In this document: one piece after another, positions 7,493 through 16,280 of the stretch
Layout of the letters: every line of letters starts with the position of its first letter
Numbering within the stretch: the first letter of the stretch is position 1
Assembly: GCA_910580155.1 (NCBI GenBank)
Contig: CAJTWX010000012.1
Location: 1 to 28,392, forward strand
Direction of reading: 5' to 3'
DNA from: an uncultured Alphaproteobacteria bacterium
GTDB lineage: Bacteria; Pseudomonadota; Alphaproteobacteria; RF32; CAG-239
DNA: 28,392 nt
Notes under the pieces: generated by a model
Told to the model about the DNA's origin: nothing
Database searches by the model: none
What the model saw: only the letters and a program-made list of their open reading frames with translations
Translations under genes and position numbers: made by a program

Positions 7493-8827
7493 TTAACGTC
7501 CTCTTGCCGCATTTCTTACTTGGGCATTTTGAGTTATACGCTCGTTTTCTTCTATTTTCGCACGAATAATCGCACGGGCTAATTCATCATCAACTTTGGT
7601 ATCATTAGCAATGGCAATACGATAGTTTTTGCCATAGCCGGCACCATTGTTAATCTTGCTTTTATCCTGATGATAATTGCCGGCATACCAGCATCCGTCA
7701 GCGGCATTATATGTTGCCGTGTGCCCCGGATGTTCGATTCCGCTTTTCAGCTTTCTGCCGTCTTTGCCTTCATAAAAAATGGTTGTTCCATCCGGAACGT
7801 TATTTAACGCACTGTTATTCCCTTTATTAGGATAAGATAATACTGTAAAATATTCCTGATTAAATTTTTTATATAAAGTTTCAGCAGCAGAGCTTCCCCA
7901 CTCAATTGTACCGTCAGGTTTTCTTTTGCCATAAAACTCGAATTCGCTTTTGGGAACACCGGCATTATAAGTTTCATTCATATAACTTGTATAACCAATT
8001 CTGACGGCTGCCCCGCATTGGTCTGCCCCTTTTACTTTTCCGGTAGCTTTTTTTACAGCCTGTCCGATACCTTTGCCGTCTTTGCCGGCGTGCAGATATT
8101 TTAAATCACTTTCTTTAATAGTTTGCGCGCTGATGGTAAAACCGTCTTCTTTCAGCGAGCCAAGCGTAATACCGTTAGGATTATCTTTTTTCATTTGTGC
8201 CAGTTCAGCCTCGACTTTCTGCTCTGTTGTCAGTTTTGGCGTCTGGAACATATTAAACGGATTTGTTTCAACCTGCATTGCCTGAGTTAGCGGATTATTC
8301 AAAATAAACAAATTGCTCTCTTGCCGTATCGGCTGCAGGAGGTTTGGATACTGGGGAGCCGTGACTTTAACGGACTGTTTTGTGTTTTTAATCTCACGCC
8401 GCTGCGTTTTCTTTGCTACGGTCTGATTATTTGTTTGTGCTCTTGCGGCAGCCTGATTTACACTCGGGTTCTTTTTAGCGACCTGACGAGGTGTCTGGGT
8501 TACATTTTTTTTACTCTCTGCCACAAAAGTGGATGTCTTACGAATACCCTTGGCTACCACAACATCATTTAAGTCGGCTTCAACAAAAAATTTAATTGTA
8601 TCGGAAGAATTTTTCCATTGCCGGCCCATTCTTTGCATCACATTGCCCGGTGCCTGCATACTCTCACGAACGATACTGTATGCGCAGTCTACACCATATT
8701 TTGCAATTAACTGGTCAGCCACCTTTTTATCTTTGGTTAACCGCGTAACTTCTTTATAGATGTTATCCATTTTTCTTTTTTTAACATCCTGCCGTTTAAC
8801 GGTTGTTTTTGTTCCTGCCTTAGACAT
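7493..8827 (-). CDS. Large protein with a C-terminal papain-like (CHAP/NlpC-type) amidase-like domain
   Basis: A 444-residue protein, not recognised as a whole. Residues 1-105 are basic and helical; about 106-200 are a Gln/Asn/Thr/Lys-rich, low-complexity linker. From about 240 to 410 there is a domain with Cys271 in KGADQCGAAVRIGYTSYM and, about 100 residues later, PDGTTIFYEG followed by a His-containing PGHTATYN (His369) and CWYAGNYHQD. A Cys opening a helix, then a 'GTxxxF' strand, then a GHxAxY strand and a Trp-containing strand is the layout of papain-like peptidoglycan amidohydrolases, including secreted interbacterial amidases. Catalysis is inferred, not shown. There is no signal peptide. 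A strong GGGAGG precedes the ATG. It is the first gene of a two-gene operon with its own promoter. Confidence 0.6.
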   Translation of the reverse strand: MSKAGTKTTVKRQDVKKRKMDNIYKEVTRLTKDKKVADQLIAKYGVDCAYSIVRESMQAPGNVMQRMGRQWKNSSDTIKFFVEADLNDVVVAKGIRKTSTFVAESKKNVTQTPRQVAKKNPSVNQAAARAQTNNQTVAKKTQRREIKNTKQSVKVTAPQYPNLLQPIRQESNLFILNNPLTQAMQVETNPFNMFQTPKLTTEQKVEAELAQMKKDNPNGITLGSLKEDGFTISAQTIKESDLKYLHAGKDGKGIGQAVKKATGKVKGADQCGAAVRIGYTSYMNETYNAGVPKSEFEFYGKRKPDGTIEWGSSAAETLYKKFNQEYFTVLSYPNKGNNSALNNVPDGTTIFYEGKDGRKLKSGIEHPGHTATYNAADGCWYAGNYHQDKSKINNGAGYGKNYRIAIANDTKVDDELARAIIRAKIEENERITQNAQVRNAARGR

Positions 8828-8869
8828 TTCTGCCTCCCTAAAAATATATCTCTTATATCTTTTATGGTT

Positions 8870-8898
8870 ATAATATCATATTTTATATGACAATGCAA
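8870..8898 (-). promoter_or_regulatory. Sigma70-type promoter for the amidase-like operon
   Basis: On the - strand TTGCAT (8893-8898), a 17-base AT-rich spacer and TATTAT (8870-8875), about 40 bases before the ATG at 8827. Confidence 0.55.
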
Positions 8899-8937
8899 GA
8901 GGTATTAAAACAAGGGGAATGTGAAGATTTTGTTACG

Positions 8938-8967
8938 AAAAAGCCTCCGGCGCAGGCAACCGGAGGC
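8938..8967 (-). terminator. clpB terminator
   Basis: On the - strand an 8-bp stem GCCTCCGG / CCGGAGGC (8943-8950 with 8960-8967) with a 9-base loop is followed by five T. It lies 20 bases after the clpB stop. Confidence 0.85.
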
Positions 8968-8987
8968 TTAACATCTGAGGATTTTAT

Positions 8988-11546
8988 TTATGCAAATGAC
9001 AATCCGTTATCGGTAACTTTGACCTTGACTTTGGCATTGTCGCCGATGTCGCCTGCCAGCAATGCATAGGCCAGCTTATTTTCAAGTTCGCGTTTTAACA
9101 GCCGTTTGAGCGGGCGCGCCCCGTAAACCTCGTCATAACCGTTATTGACAATCCAATCAATAGCCTCGGGCGTTAATTCCAGAGTTATACCACGGTCTTT
9201 TAAGCGTTTTTCAATGTTTGCCATTGCAAGCGCGGTTATCGCGCGGATATTTTCTTTAGTCAGACGCTTAAAGACGATGATATCATCAATACGGTTAATA
9301 AACTCGGGACGAAACGCCTGCCGCAGGGTTTCGAGCACTTTTTCGGTTTGCTCTGCCGACGTCAGCGACTGGTTTATCAGATATTCTGCTCCCAGATTTG
9401 AAGTCATAATGATAATCGTGTTTTTGAAATCCACCGTGCGCCCCTTGCTGTCTGTCAGACGGCCGTCATCCAATATCTGGAGCAAAATATTAAAGACATC
9501 TGGGTGAGCTTTTTCTATCTCGTCAAACAAGATGACCTGATACGGACGGCGGCGGACGCTTTCAGTCAAAATTCCACCCTCATCATATCCCACATATCCC
9601 GGAGGGGAACCGATTAGACGTGACACGGAATGCTTTTCCATATATTCGGACATATCTACCCTTAACATCGCGTTTTCATCATTAAACAAAAATTCTGCCA
9701 GACTTTTGCTTAACTCTGTCTTGCCAACACCGGTAGGGCCTAAAAACAGGAATGAGCCTATCGGCTGGTTCGGATTAGAAATGCCGGAACGCGAACGACG
9801 GACGGCGTTTGCTACAGCTTCGACCGCCTCATCCTGCCCGATAATGCGCTTTTTCAGATGGTCTTCCAGATGCAGCAGCTTTTCGCGCTCGGAAGAAAGC
9901 ATTTTATCGGTCGGAATGCCTGTCCATTTGGAAACAACTTTGGCAATATCTTCGGGCTGGACAGTTTGCTCGCAGGCTTTTTTGGTGTTTTTCTCAAGCT
10001 CTGAGAGTTCGGCTGTCAGCCTTGGGATAATACCGTATTGCAGTTCCCCTGCCCGCTCATAAAGCCCGTTACGCTCGGCTATTTGAACCTCACTCTTAGC
10101 TTTATCAAGCTTATCCTTGATTTCATTAATTTTTTGCAAGTCGGATTTTTCCTGATGCCACTTGGTATTAAGACTACGGGCTTGTTCTTCCATATCGGCG
10201 AGTTCTTTTTCGACCTCTTGCAGACGCTTTTTAGAATTTTCGTCAGTTTCTTTTTTCAGCGCCTCTTTTTCGATTTTGAGCTGGAGGACTTTTCTATCCA
10301 GCGTGTCAAGCTCTTCAGGCTTGCTGTCTATGCTCATTCTTAATGAGGAAGCTGCCTCATCCATCAAATCAATGGCTTTATCCGGCATATAGCGGTCGGC
10401 AATATAGCGATTGGCAAGCGTGGCGGCGGCTATCAGCGCACTGTCGGAGATGCGCACGCCGTGGTGCAGCTCAAATTTATCCTTTATGCCACGCAGGATG
10501 GTGATAGTTTCCTCAACGTCCGGTTCATCAACATATACTGGCTGGAAACGTCGGGCAAGCGCTGCGTCTTTCTCGACATATTTTTTATATTCGTTTAATG
10601 TGGTCGCGCCAATACAGTGCAATTCACCGCGCGCCAGAGCCGGTTTTAAGAGGTTTGAGGCGTCCATTGAGCCTTCGGCTGCACCGGCACCGACTATCGT
10701 GTGCATCTCATCAATAAACAAAATAACAGAGCCGGCGGCATCTTCTATTTCTTTCAGTACCGACTTCAAACGCTCTTCAAACTCGCCGCGGAACTTTGCA
10801 CCGGCTATCAGCGCGCCCATATCAAGTGCCAACAGGCGTTTGCGGCGCAGGCTTTCGGGAACATCATTATTGATAATGCGCATTGCCAATCCCTCGACAA
10901 TTGCGGTTTTACCGACACCGGGTTCGCCTATCAGCACCGGATTGTTTTTAGTGCGGCGCGATAAAACCTGTATGGTGCGGCGAATTTCCGTATCGCGCCC
11001 GATGACAGGGTCGAGCTTGCCCTCTTTGGCACGCGCGGTTAAATCTATGGTAAATTTCTTTAAGCTTTCAAATGTGTCTTCGGCGGTTTCGGAATCTGCC
11101 AGTCTTCCCTGCCGGTAATTTGCCACTGCCTGATTAAGCTTTACGGGGTCTACGCCTGCCGAATGCAGCAACTCAGCGGCTTTATTGCCGGCCGACTGCG
11201 CCAAAACCTGCAACAGGCGCTCCAGTGTGACATATTTATCATTATTCTTCTCGCTAAAAGATTCAGCCTCCAGCAGCAAGCGATTGTATTCCTGCGACAA
11301 AGAGCTTTGCACGCTTTCACCACTGACTGCGGGCAGCTTGTTAAGCTCGGTGAGGGCACTTTGTTTTAACACCGGCAGATTGCCGCCGCTTTCGGCTATC
11401 AGGCTTTCTATTGTCGGCTCGTTCATATCCAATATAGCATTTAGCAAATGCAGCGGGGTTACAAACTGGTTGCCGCGTTTTACTGCAAGATTGACTGAGT
11501 CTTTTACCGCTTCTTGCGATTTTACCGTAAATTTTTCGATATTCAT
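8988..11546 (-). CDS. clpB: ATP-dependent disaggregase ClpB
   Basis: A cytoplasmic AAA+ hexamer that pulls polypeptides out of aggregates together with DnaK/DnaJ/GrpE. The 852 residues contain all ClpB parts in order. They are an N-terminal Clp repeat domain (1-145), NBD1 with Walker A GEPGVGKT (207-214) and Walker B VILFIDE (274-280), the long coiled-coil middle domain (about 405-525) that separates ClpB from ClpA/ClpC, and NBD2 with Walker A GPTGVGKT (603-610) and Walker B VILFDE (671-676). The pore loop in NBD2 shows GSPPGYVGYDEGG. AAAGGAG is well placed before the ATG. It is monocistronic, with its own terminator, and likely heat-induced as elsewhere. Confidence 0.98.
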   Translation of the reverse strand: MNIEKFTVKSQEAVKDSVNLAVKRGNQFVTPLHLLNAILDMNEPTIESLIAESGGNLPVLKQSALTELNKLPAVSGESVQSSLSQEYNRLLLEAESFSEKNNDKYVTLERLLQVLAQSAGNKAAELLHSAGVDPVKLNQAVANYRQGRLADSETAEDTFESLKKFTIDLTARAKEGKLDPVIGRDTEIRRTIQVLSRRTKNNPVLIGEPGVGKTAIVEGLAMRIINNDVPESLRRKRLLALDMGALIAGAKFRGEFEERLKSVLKEIEDAAGSVILFIDEMHTIVGAGAAEGSMDASNLLKPALARGELHCIGATTLNEYKKYVEKDAALARRFQPVYVDEPDVEETITILRGIKDKFELHHGVRISDSALIAAATLANRYIADRYMPDKAIDLMDEAASSLRMSIDSKPEELDTLDRKVLQLKIEKEALKKETDENSKKRLQEVEKELADMEEQARSLNTKWHQEKSDLQKINEIKDKLDKAKSEVQIAERNGLYERAGELQYGIIPRLTAELSELEKNTKKACEQTVQPEDIAKVVSKWTGIPTDKMLSSEREKLLHLEDHLKKRIIGQDEAVEAVANAVRRSRSGISNPNQPIGSFLFLGPTGVGKTELSKSLAEFLFNDENAMLRVDMSEYMEKHSVSRLIGSPPGYVGYDEGGILTESVRRRPYQVILFDEIEKAHPDVFNILLQILDDGRLTDSKGRTVDFKNTIIIMTSNLGAEYLINQSLTSAEQTEKVLETLRQAFRPEFINRIDDIIVFKRLTKENIRAITALAMANIEKRLKDRGITLELTPEAIDWIVNNGYDEVYGARPLKRLLKRELENKLAYALLAGDIGDNAKVKVKVTDNGLSFA

Positions 11547-11567
11547 AACATTTCTCCTTTACCTTTT

Positions 11568-11597
11568 TATGTAGTAAGCAGGCGAGGAGAAAATCAA
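11568..11597 (-). promoter_or_regulatory. Possible clpB promoter
   Basis: On the - strand CTTGATT (TTGATT 11592-11597) and TACATA (11568-11573) are 18 bases apart, about 21 bases before the clpB ATG. The CTTGA start would suit either sigma70 or a sigma32-like factor; a C-rich -10 typical of sigma32 is not seen, so heat control is not proven. Confidence 0.35.
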
Positions 11598-11622
11598 GAG
11601 CTTTTGCAAAAATATTTGAAAT

Positions 11623-13107
11623 TTACGGCAGCTGGGCTTGTATTGCCTTTATGCCGTCGGTGGTTAAGAGCAGAATTGCATAGTTTTCATCAATGTATAA
11701 TCCAGCGGGTGACGGCCACGGGCGGGAGGCGGTTTTTAAGTATTCATACAACTCGGGCGTGAGGGTGGATATCTGCGAATTGCCTTTAAACAACGGGATT
11801 GGCGCGTAAAAATTAAACATTCCCGACGGGATATGGCGCACCATCAGCGGCGCATTTAGAATATACGGGCTTGGCTTGGTGTACGGCGCAGCATAATAAC
11901 GCGGACGGAGTGGTAATTCACCGGCAATAACCGGAATTAGCGGCAAAACAGAATTATTTTCCTCTATCCGGCTGATTACCCGCCCGACAAGTTTTTCTTC
12001 GGCTGTTTTGCCGAGATGCCAAACTTTTTGCGCCTCTATATCCTGATTTACGGATGTGCTGATATAGAGGAAGCTTAAAGCAAACCCGAGATTGCGGCAA
12101 AGTGTCTTTTTTTGCTGCAAGATGAGGGCGGCAGAGGCTGCATAGAGATAATTCAAGCCATAAAAATTTACCCGCGGCATATAGGCGGTTTCAGCAGGAA
12201 CAGCGGTTAAGAACGTGCTTAAAACCGTGGCGACGAGCATTGCCCCCCAAAGGATTATATTTACCGGACGGCGGGCGGAAATGGCAAAGGCTGTGATTAT
12301 CAACACCATCCCGATACTTTTAAGGGATAAGGGAAAAAACGGCAGAGTGGTTGCCATCTGGCTCAATATTAACAGCAGCGTTTGCGGCACGCGGTCAAGC
12401 ATTTCCCCCATTGTTGCGGTTTGCATATTATAATGCCCCATATAGAGAATTCCGGCTTTATCCAATATATATAGCGTGAGTTTGAACGCCAGCAGCGCAG
12501 AGATAATGCTTATTGCAGAGGATGCGAGTTGTTTGAGTTGCACGGGAGGAACCAAGATTTGGCGTGCGCCCCAACAGACGACTATCATTTCCATCACGCT
12601 CGGATAAACGCCTAATGCGGTTAAAAAGCAGAGGACGGCGGCAATTTTGGGCTTTATTCCCCCTTTCTCCGCTAATATCAGCCCGCCCGCTACCAGCGGC
12701 ACGGCGGCAAAATTGCCCAAAATATTTATCGGGAAATACAGCCAGCCCAAAACATATGGTGCAACTGCGGGCAGCAGCGCAACAAGAACACGGGCGAGCG
12801 GCTGTTTTATCTGCCAATAGTTCACCAGAAGCACCTGCCCTGTTGCCAATAAGGCAAAGGCGGTAATCGTATTTAACAACGGGAGAATTTGACCGCCGAA
12901 CAGCGCGACATTGAGGATAAACTTCGCATAGCGCCCCTCAAACAAGCCGGTATTGAGCCTTAACACCTGCGTTGTTCCCTTAACCCAGTCCCAATCGTGA
13001 TTGCCCCAAAAAAACGTCAATTGATAATAGGCAAACACCACGTTCAGCGCTATAAACACCCATAAAAAAATAGCAAAATTTTTATCTGCAGATTTTCTTT
13101 GGGGCAT
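11623..13107 (-). CDS. Polytopic membrane protein, GtrII-like glycosyltransferase (GT-C type) candidate
   Basis: A 494-residue inner-membrane protein with about 10-11 hydrophobic segments and a C-terminal soluble part (from about 385). After the first membrane segment comes a periplasmic loop with GNHDWDWVKG (about residues 35-44) and LFEGRYAKF, which matches the pattern of GtrII-type O-antigen glucosyltransferases (acidic pair, then a 'DGR.la' like stretch). GT-C enzymes use an acidic residue in this loop to bind polyprenyl-linked sugar. The C-terminal segment contains RYYAAPYTKPSPYIL. It is preceded by AAAGGAG and lies 36 bases after slyX, so it may be read with the ihfA-merR-slyX group. 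Substrate unknown; an uncharacterised transporter-like protein is the alternative. Confidence 0.6.
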   Translation of the reverse strand: MPQRKSADKNFAIFLWVFIALNVVFAYYQLTFFWGNHDWDWVKGTTQVLRLNTGLFEGRYAKFILNVALFGGQILPLLNTITAFALLATGQVLLVNYWQIKQPLARVLVALLPAVAPYVLGWLYFPINILGNFAAVPLVAGGLILAEKGGIKPKIAAVLCFLTALGVYPSVMEMIVVCWGARQILVPPVQLKQLASSAISIISALLAFKLTLYILDKAGILYMGHYNMQTATMGEMLDRVPQTLLLILSQMATTLPFFPLSLKSIGMVLIITAFAISARRPVNIILWGAMLVATVLSTFLTAVPAETAYMPRVNFYGLNYLYAASAALILQQKKTLCRNLGFALSFLYISTSVNQDIEAQKVWHLGKTAEEKLVGRVISRIEENNSVLPLIPVIAGELPLRPRYYAAPYTKPSPYILNAPLMVRHIPSGMFNFYAPIPLFKGNSQISTLTPELYEYLKTASRPWPSPAGLYIDENYAILLLTTDGIKAIQAQLP

Positions 13108-13143
13108 TTTATCGTTTCACTCCTTTAGTTTGAGTGCATTATC

Positions 13144-13353
13144 TTAGTAATGCGGCGGCGGGGTTTCTTCTTCCTCGGGCTTAACAGTGCTTTGCGTGTT
13201 GCGCAGGGCTTCGGTTAAGTAGCGGTTTTGTTTTTGCAGAAATGCGATATCCCGGCCCTGCCGGATGATGACTTCGTTTAAGTCTTCCACCGTGCGCTCA
13301 AGGTTGGAGAGTGCCATTTCAATATTGATAAAGCGTTCTTCTCTCTCTGTCAT
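13144..13353 (-). CDS. slyX: SlyX family protein
   Basis: A 69-residue protein with the SlyX pattern: a coiled coil of heptads (ERFINIEMALSNLERTVEDL, then VIIRQGRDIAFLQKQNRYL) and a flexible tail ending TPPPHY, as SlyX proteins commonly do. The biochemical role of SlyX is not known. GGGGGGAAT lies just before the ATG, and the gene follows merR by 9 bases, so they are co-transcribed. Confidence 0.88.
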   Translation of the reverse strand: MTEREERFINIEMALSNLERTVEDLNEVIIRQGRDIAFLQKQNRYLTEALRNTQSTVKPEEEETPPPHY

Positions 13354-13362
13354 ATTCCCCCC

Positions 13363-13767
13363 TTAAGCATTTGCCAGAGCCAAAAGTTCTGCTTTGACTT
13401 CATTTAAGCTGTTGATTGCATTTTGCACTGCGGCAGCCAGAGGTTCATTAACAGCCGGCGTTTCCGTCCCGTCTTCATCAAAAAAGTCTTTTTGGATTTC
13501 CGTCCCTAAAATATCTTTTAATGTGCGATTTTTAAATAACTTCTGCACGCCCTCAATCGTGTAACGGCGGTTATACAGCAGTTCTTTTATCAGCGCCAGC
13601 AGCTCAACGTCATCTGGCCGGTAATAACGGCGAGAACTTTTGGTTTTCATCGGCTTTATCTGCGTGAACTTCGTTTCCCAAAAACGCAAGACGTGCGGCG
13701 CGATGCCCAAATCTTCCGTTACCTCGGCGATGCTCCTGAATGCTGATTTTGATTTGTTGACGCCCAT
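13363..13767 (-). CDS. MerR-family transcriptional regulator
   Basis: A DNA-binding regulator of 134 residues from the ATG at 13767, which has GGAGGGG 4 bases upstream; an in-frame GTG at 13779 would overlap that site. Residues about 10-80 are the winged helix-turn-helix: FRSIAEVTEDLGIAPHVLRF, W-E-T-K-F, and the wing SSRRYYRPDDVELLALI. After this a variable acidic helix-rich tail lacks the Cys ligands of metal-sensing MerR proteins. A MerR-like gene directly after ihfA is a recurring arrangement in alphaproteobacteria; its targets are unknown. It lies 68 bases after ihfA, across a terminator-like hairpin. Confidence 0.9.
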   Translation of the reverse strand: MGVNKSKSAFRSIAEVTEDLGIAPHVLRFWETKFTQIKPMKTKSSRRYYRPDDVELLALIKELLYNRRYTIEGVQKLFKNRTLKDILGTEIQKDFFDEDGTETPAVNEPLAAAVQNAINSLNEVKAELLALANA

Positions 13768-13783
13768 AAGCCCCTCCACATTT

Positions 13784-13816
13784 AAAAAAGGCGGTTATCT
13801 TGCCAAACCGCCCTTT
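13784..13816 (-). terminator. Terminator/attenuator between ihfA and the MerR gene
   Basis: On the - strand GGCGGTT - 9-base loop - AACCGCC is followed by six T, between ihfA and the MerR gene. The T-run ends just before the merR ribosome binding site, so it may lower rather than abolish expression of merR, slyX and beyond. Confidence 0.8.
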
Positions 13817-13835
13817 ATTTAACTCTTGCTGCTGA

Positions 13836-14132
13836 TTAGTTATCAGCTTTTTTGTTAACAGCATTTTTCAGGCTGTTAGACGGACGGAAAGAAATTACCG
13901 TGCGCGGCGTGATTTCTGCTTCAACACCGGTTTTCGGGTTACGGCCGATACGGGCATTTTTGCGTTTTAACAAAAAAGAACCGAATGTCGAGATTTTAAC
14001 ATCTTTACCGGCGACCATTTCCCCTTTAATTTCATCAATCACCATATCCAAAATATCTCCGGCATCTTTGCGGGATAAGCCAATCTCTTCGCAAATGCTT
14101 TCTGCAATATCGGCACGAGTAACTGTTGTCAT
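13836..14132 (-). CDS. ihfA: Integration host factor alpha subunit
   Basis: A 98-residue DNA-bending protein of the HU/IHF family, which pairs with IhfB and assists replication, recombination and transcription. It begins with the helical dimerisation part (TRADIAESICEEIGLSRKDA), then VKISTFGSFLLKRKNARIGR and the DNA-inserting beta-arm RNPKTGVEAEITPRTVISFR. IhfA rather than HU or IhfB is favoured by the pairing with a downstream MerR gene and by the start TRADIAE. A good site AGGAAAGG lies 7 bases before the ATG. Confidence 0.93.
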   Translation of the reverse strand: MTTVTRADIAESICEEIGLSRKDAGDILDMVIDEIKGEMVAGKDVKISTFGSFLLKRKNARIGRNPKTGVEAEITPRTVISFRPSNSLKNAVNKKADN

Positions 14133-14174
14133 TTTACACCTTTCCTAAAAATATATAATTGTCGTTCTATTTAG

Positions 14175-14202
14175 AGCATAACCCTTAAAAAGTACAATTC
14201 AA
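14175..14202 (-). promoter_or_regulatory. Sigma70-type promoter for ihfA
   Basis: On the - strand TTGAAT (14197-14202), a 16-base spacer and TATGCT (14175-14180), about 43 bases before the ihfA ATG. A promoter in the 96-base gap after fabH suggests ihfA is at least partly independent of fabH. Confidence 0.5.
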
Positions 14203-14228
14203 TACTTCTCTTAAATTATGCAGATATT

Positions 14229-15209
14229 TTACATTCTGATAAGCAAACCGCCCCAAGTGAAACCTGCGCCCATTGCCGGAATCAGCACCAAATCGCCTTT
14301 TTTGATTTTGCCGCCGTTAACCGACTCGGACAATGCCAAAGGAATCGACGCAGCGGAAGTGTTGCCGTGATGGTCTACGGTTACAATAACTTTTTCATCC
14401 GGAACGTTCAACTTCTGCCCGACACTTGAGATAATGCGGATATTGGCCTGATGCGGCAACAGCCAGTCTATCTCTTCGGCGGTTGCACCGGCCTGTTCAA
14501 GCACGGCGTGAGAGGCTTCGCTCATTGCTCCAACAGCAAATTTAAATACTTCTTTGCCATTCATATGAACATAACCTGCTGTTTTGGTTGCGGAAATACC
14601 GCCATCAGTTGCCAAGTTATCAAACTGGGTACCATCTGCATAAATTTTGGTTGCCAAAACGCCGCGGTCTTGTGCCGTTCCTTCGCCTTCTATTGCCCGA
14701 ACGATAACCGCACCAGCGCCGTCGCCAAACAAAACGCAAGTGTTACGGTCTGTCCAGTCAACAATTTTCGACAGGCTTTCAACACCAATAACGGCTGCAG
14801 TTTTAACCTGACCCAAGCGAATCATATTATCTACCATTGTCATTGCATAGACGAATCCGGAACAAGCCGCCCCCAAATCAAACGCAGGTGTCCCCTGTTT
14901 CACGCCCAGTCTGCCGGCAATTCTTGCGGCAACAGACGGTGTCGTGTAATCCGGTGTTAAGGTTGCTACAACGATAACATCTAAATCTTCGGCAGTTACG
15001 CCGGCGTTATCCATTGCCTGATTAACAGCTTTAAGCGCCATATCAGACGTTAACTCGCCTTCGGCCACAATATGGCGGGAACGAATCCCCGTGCGGGTGC
15101 TTATCCATTCGTCATTAGTATCTACAATTTTGGATAAATCGTCATTTGTCAGCACTTTTGCCGGCAGATAATGCCCGCAGCCGATAATTTCTGTTCTAGT
15201 ACACTTCAT
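14229..15209 (-). CDS. fabH: 3-oxoacyl-ACP synthase III (FabH)
   Basis: Condenses acetyl-CoA with malonyl-ACP to start type II fatty-acid synthesis. With the ATG at 15209 the protein has 326 residues. It shows the thiolase-fold catalytic triad of this family: Cys116 in AACSGFVYAM, His253 in LLPHQANIRI and Asn283 in HHGNTSAAS, plus the C-terminal GAGFTWGG. The start at 15209 is chosen because AGGAAG lies about 7 bases upstream; the longer in-frame start at 15233 would have no such site. Its start overlaps the end of plsX by 14 bases, so the two are translationally coupled. Confidence 0.97.
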   Translation of the reverse strand: MKCTRTEIIGCGHYLPAKVLTNDDLSKIVDTNDEWISTRTGIRSRHIVAEGELTSDMALKAVNQAMDNAGVTAEDLDVIVVATLTPDYTTPSVAARIAGRLGVKQGTPAFDLGAACSGFVYAMTMVDNMIRLGQVKTAAVIGVESLSKIVDWTDRNTCVLFGDGAGAVIVRAIEGEGTAQDRGVLATKIYADGTQFDNLATDGGISATKTAGYVHMNGKEVFKFAVGAMSEASHAVLEQAGATAEEIDWLLPHQANIRIISSVGQKLNVPDEKVIVTVDHHGNTSAASIPLALSESVNGGKIKKGDLVLIPAMGAGFTWGGLLIRM

Positions 15210-16260
15210 AGCAAGCTTCCTGTGATAGTTCATCTAAATCAATATCTTCAAGTTCGCGGCGGATTGAGCCGACAAAATCTTTGCGGACCAAACGCGCAGC
15301 ATTTTCTACCGCAACGGAAAAACCGAATGCGTCTGTGCCGCCGTGGCTTTTAACAGACAGGCCGTTTAAGCCTACGAACATAGCGCCATTATAAAGCCGC
15401 GGATCCATCGTTTTTTTCAATTTGCGCATTGCGCCCAGCATAAACGGTAAACCGAGTTTGGCAAAAAACGACTGTTTGATGCTGTTTTTGATAATACGCA
15501 TAATCAGGTGGCACGTTCCCTCAACCGACTTTAAGGCAATATTACCCGAGAATCCGTCTGCAACCACCACATCTGCTTTATCTTTGGGAATTTCGTGCGG
15601 CTCAATATAGCCAATAAAATTCAGATTAAGATGCGCGTGTTTGATAATGTTGGCTGCAACGTGGATTTCGCCTTTGCCTTTCATTTCTTCCGCACCGATA
15701 TTCATCAGCGCGACTCGGGGATATTCAATCCCTAATGCATATTTGGCAAAGATATTGCCCATAATTGCAAACTCTGCCAGATTGATGCCGTCGCATTCGG
15801 TATTTGCCCCCAAATCAAGCATAACATAACGCCCGTTTTGGTGTGGCATAATACTGATTATTGCCGGACGGTGAATCTTCTGGATTGTTTTTAAGAGCAG
15901 TTTGGAGATCGCCATCAGCGCACCCGTATTGCCAGCAGAAACAACTGCTTGCGCTTTGCCGGTTTTTACAGCCTCAACAGCCTGATACATACTTGTGGCA
16001 CGGTTGCGGATAACGTGCGACGGCTTATCTTCATTGTGAACAAATTCTTCTGTATGAAAAACCTGACACACTTCTTTGAGATTCGGAAACTTCTCCATCT
16101 CTCTGCTGACTTTTTCCTCATCCCCATAAACCAAAAAGCGGATATCCGGATTTCTTTTATGCGCGAGAGCCAAACCCTCTATTACTACTTTGGGGGAATT
16201 ATCCCCCCCCATAGCATCTATTGATATGACCAGATTATTATCAGACAAAACCTGCTCCAT
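15196..16260 (-). CDS. plsX: Phosphate acyltransferase PlsX
   Basis: Makes acyl-phosphate from acyl-ACP for PlsY, the first step of phospholipid synthesis in most bacteria; peripheral to the inner membrane. The 354-residue sequence has the family signatures ISIDAMGGDNSPK (13-25), VVSAGNTGA (106-114) and MLDLGANTECD. The first ATG has no clear ribosome binding site. A GGAG inside the first codons is correctly spaced for a TTG at codon 5 (16248), so the true start may be four residues later. The gene lies 20 bases after rpmF and overlaps fabH, the classical rpmF-plsX-fabH order that links ribosome and lipid synthesis. Confidence 0.97.
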   Translation of the reverse strand: MEQVLSDNNLVISIDAMGGDNSPKVVIEGLALAHKRNPDIRFLVYGDEEKVSREMEKFPNLKEVCQVFHTEEFVHNEDKPSHVIRNRATSMYQAVEAVKTGKAQAVVSAGNTGALMAISKLLLKTIQKIHRPAIISIMPHQNGRYVMLDLGANTECDGINLAEFAIMGNIFAKYALGIEYPRVALMNIGAEEMKGKGEIHVAANIIKHAHLNLNFIGYIEPHEIPKDKADVVVADGFSGNIALKSVEGTCHLIMRIIKNSIKQSFFAKLGLPFMLGAMRKLKKTMDPRLYNGAMFVGLNGLSVKSHGGTDAFGFSVAVENAARLVRKDFVGSIRRELEDIDLDELSQEACYEVY

Positions 16261-16280
16261 AAAAATAAAATAAATTTAAA

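Noticed and set aside
8887..9069. 60-codon + strand ORF
   Set aside because: Runs through the clpB terminator hairpin and antisense clpB 3' end; not a gene.
10411..11118. 235-codon ORF on the + strand
   Set aside because: Entirely antisense to clpB NBD1; Ser/Arg-rich shadow of a strongly coding strand, with no ribosome binding site or family signature.
14451..14960. 169-codon ORF on the + strand
   Set aside because: Antisense to fabH; Cys/Asn-rich composition typical of a shadow frame.
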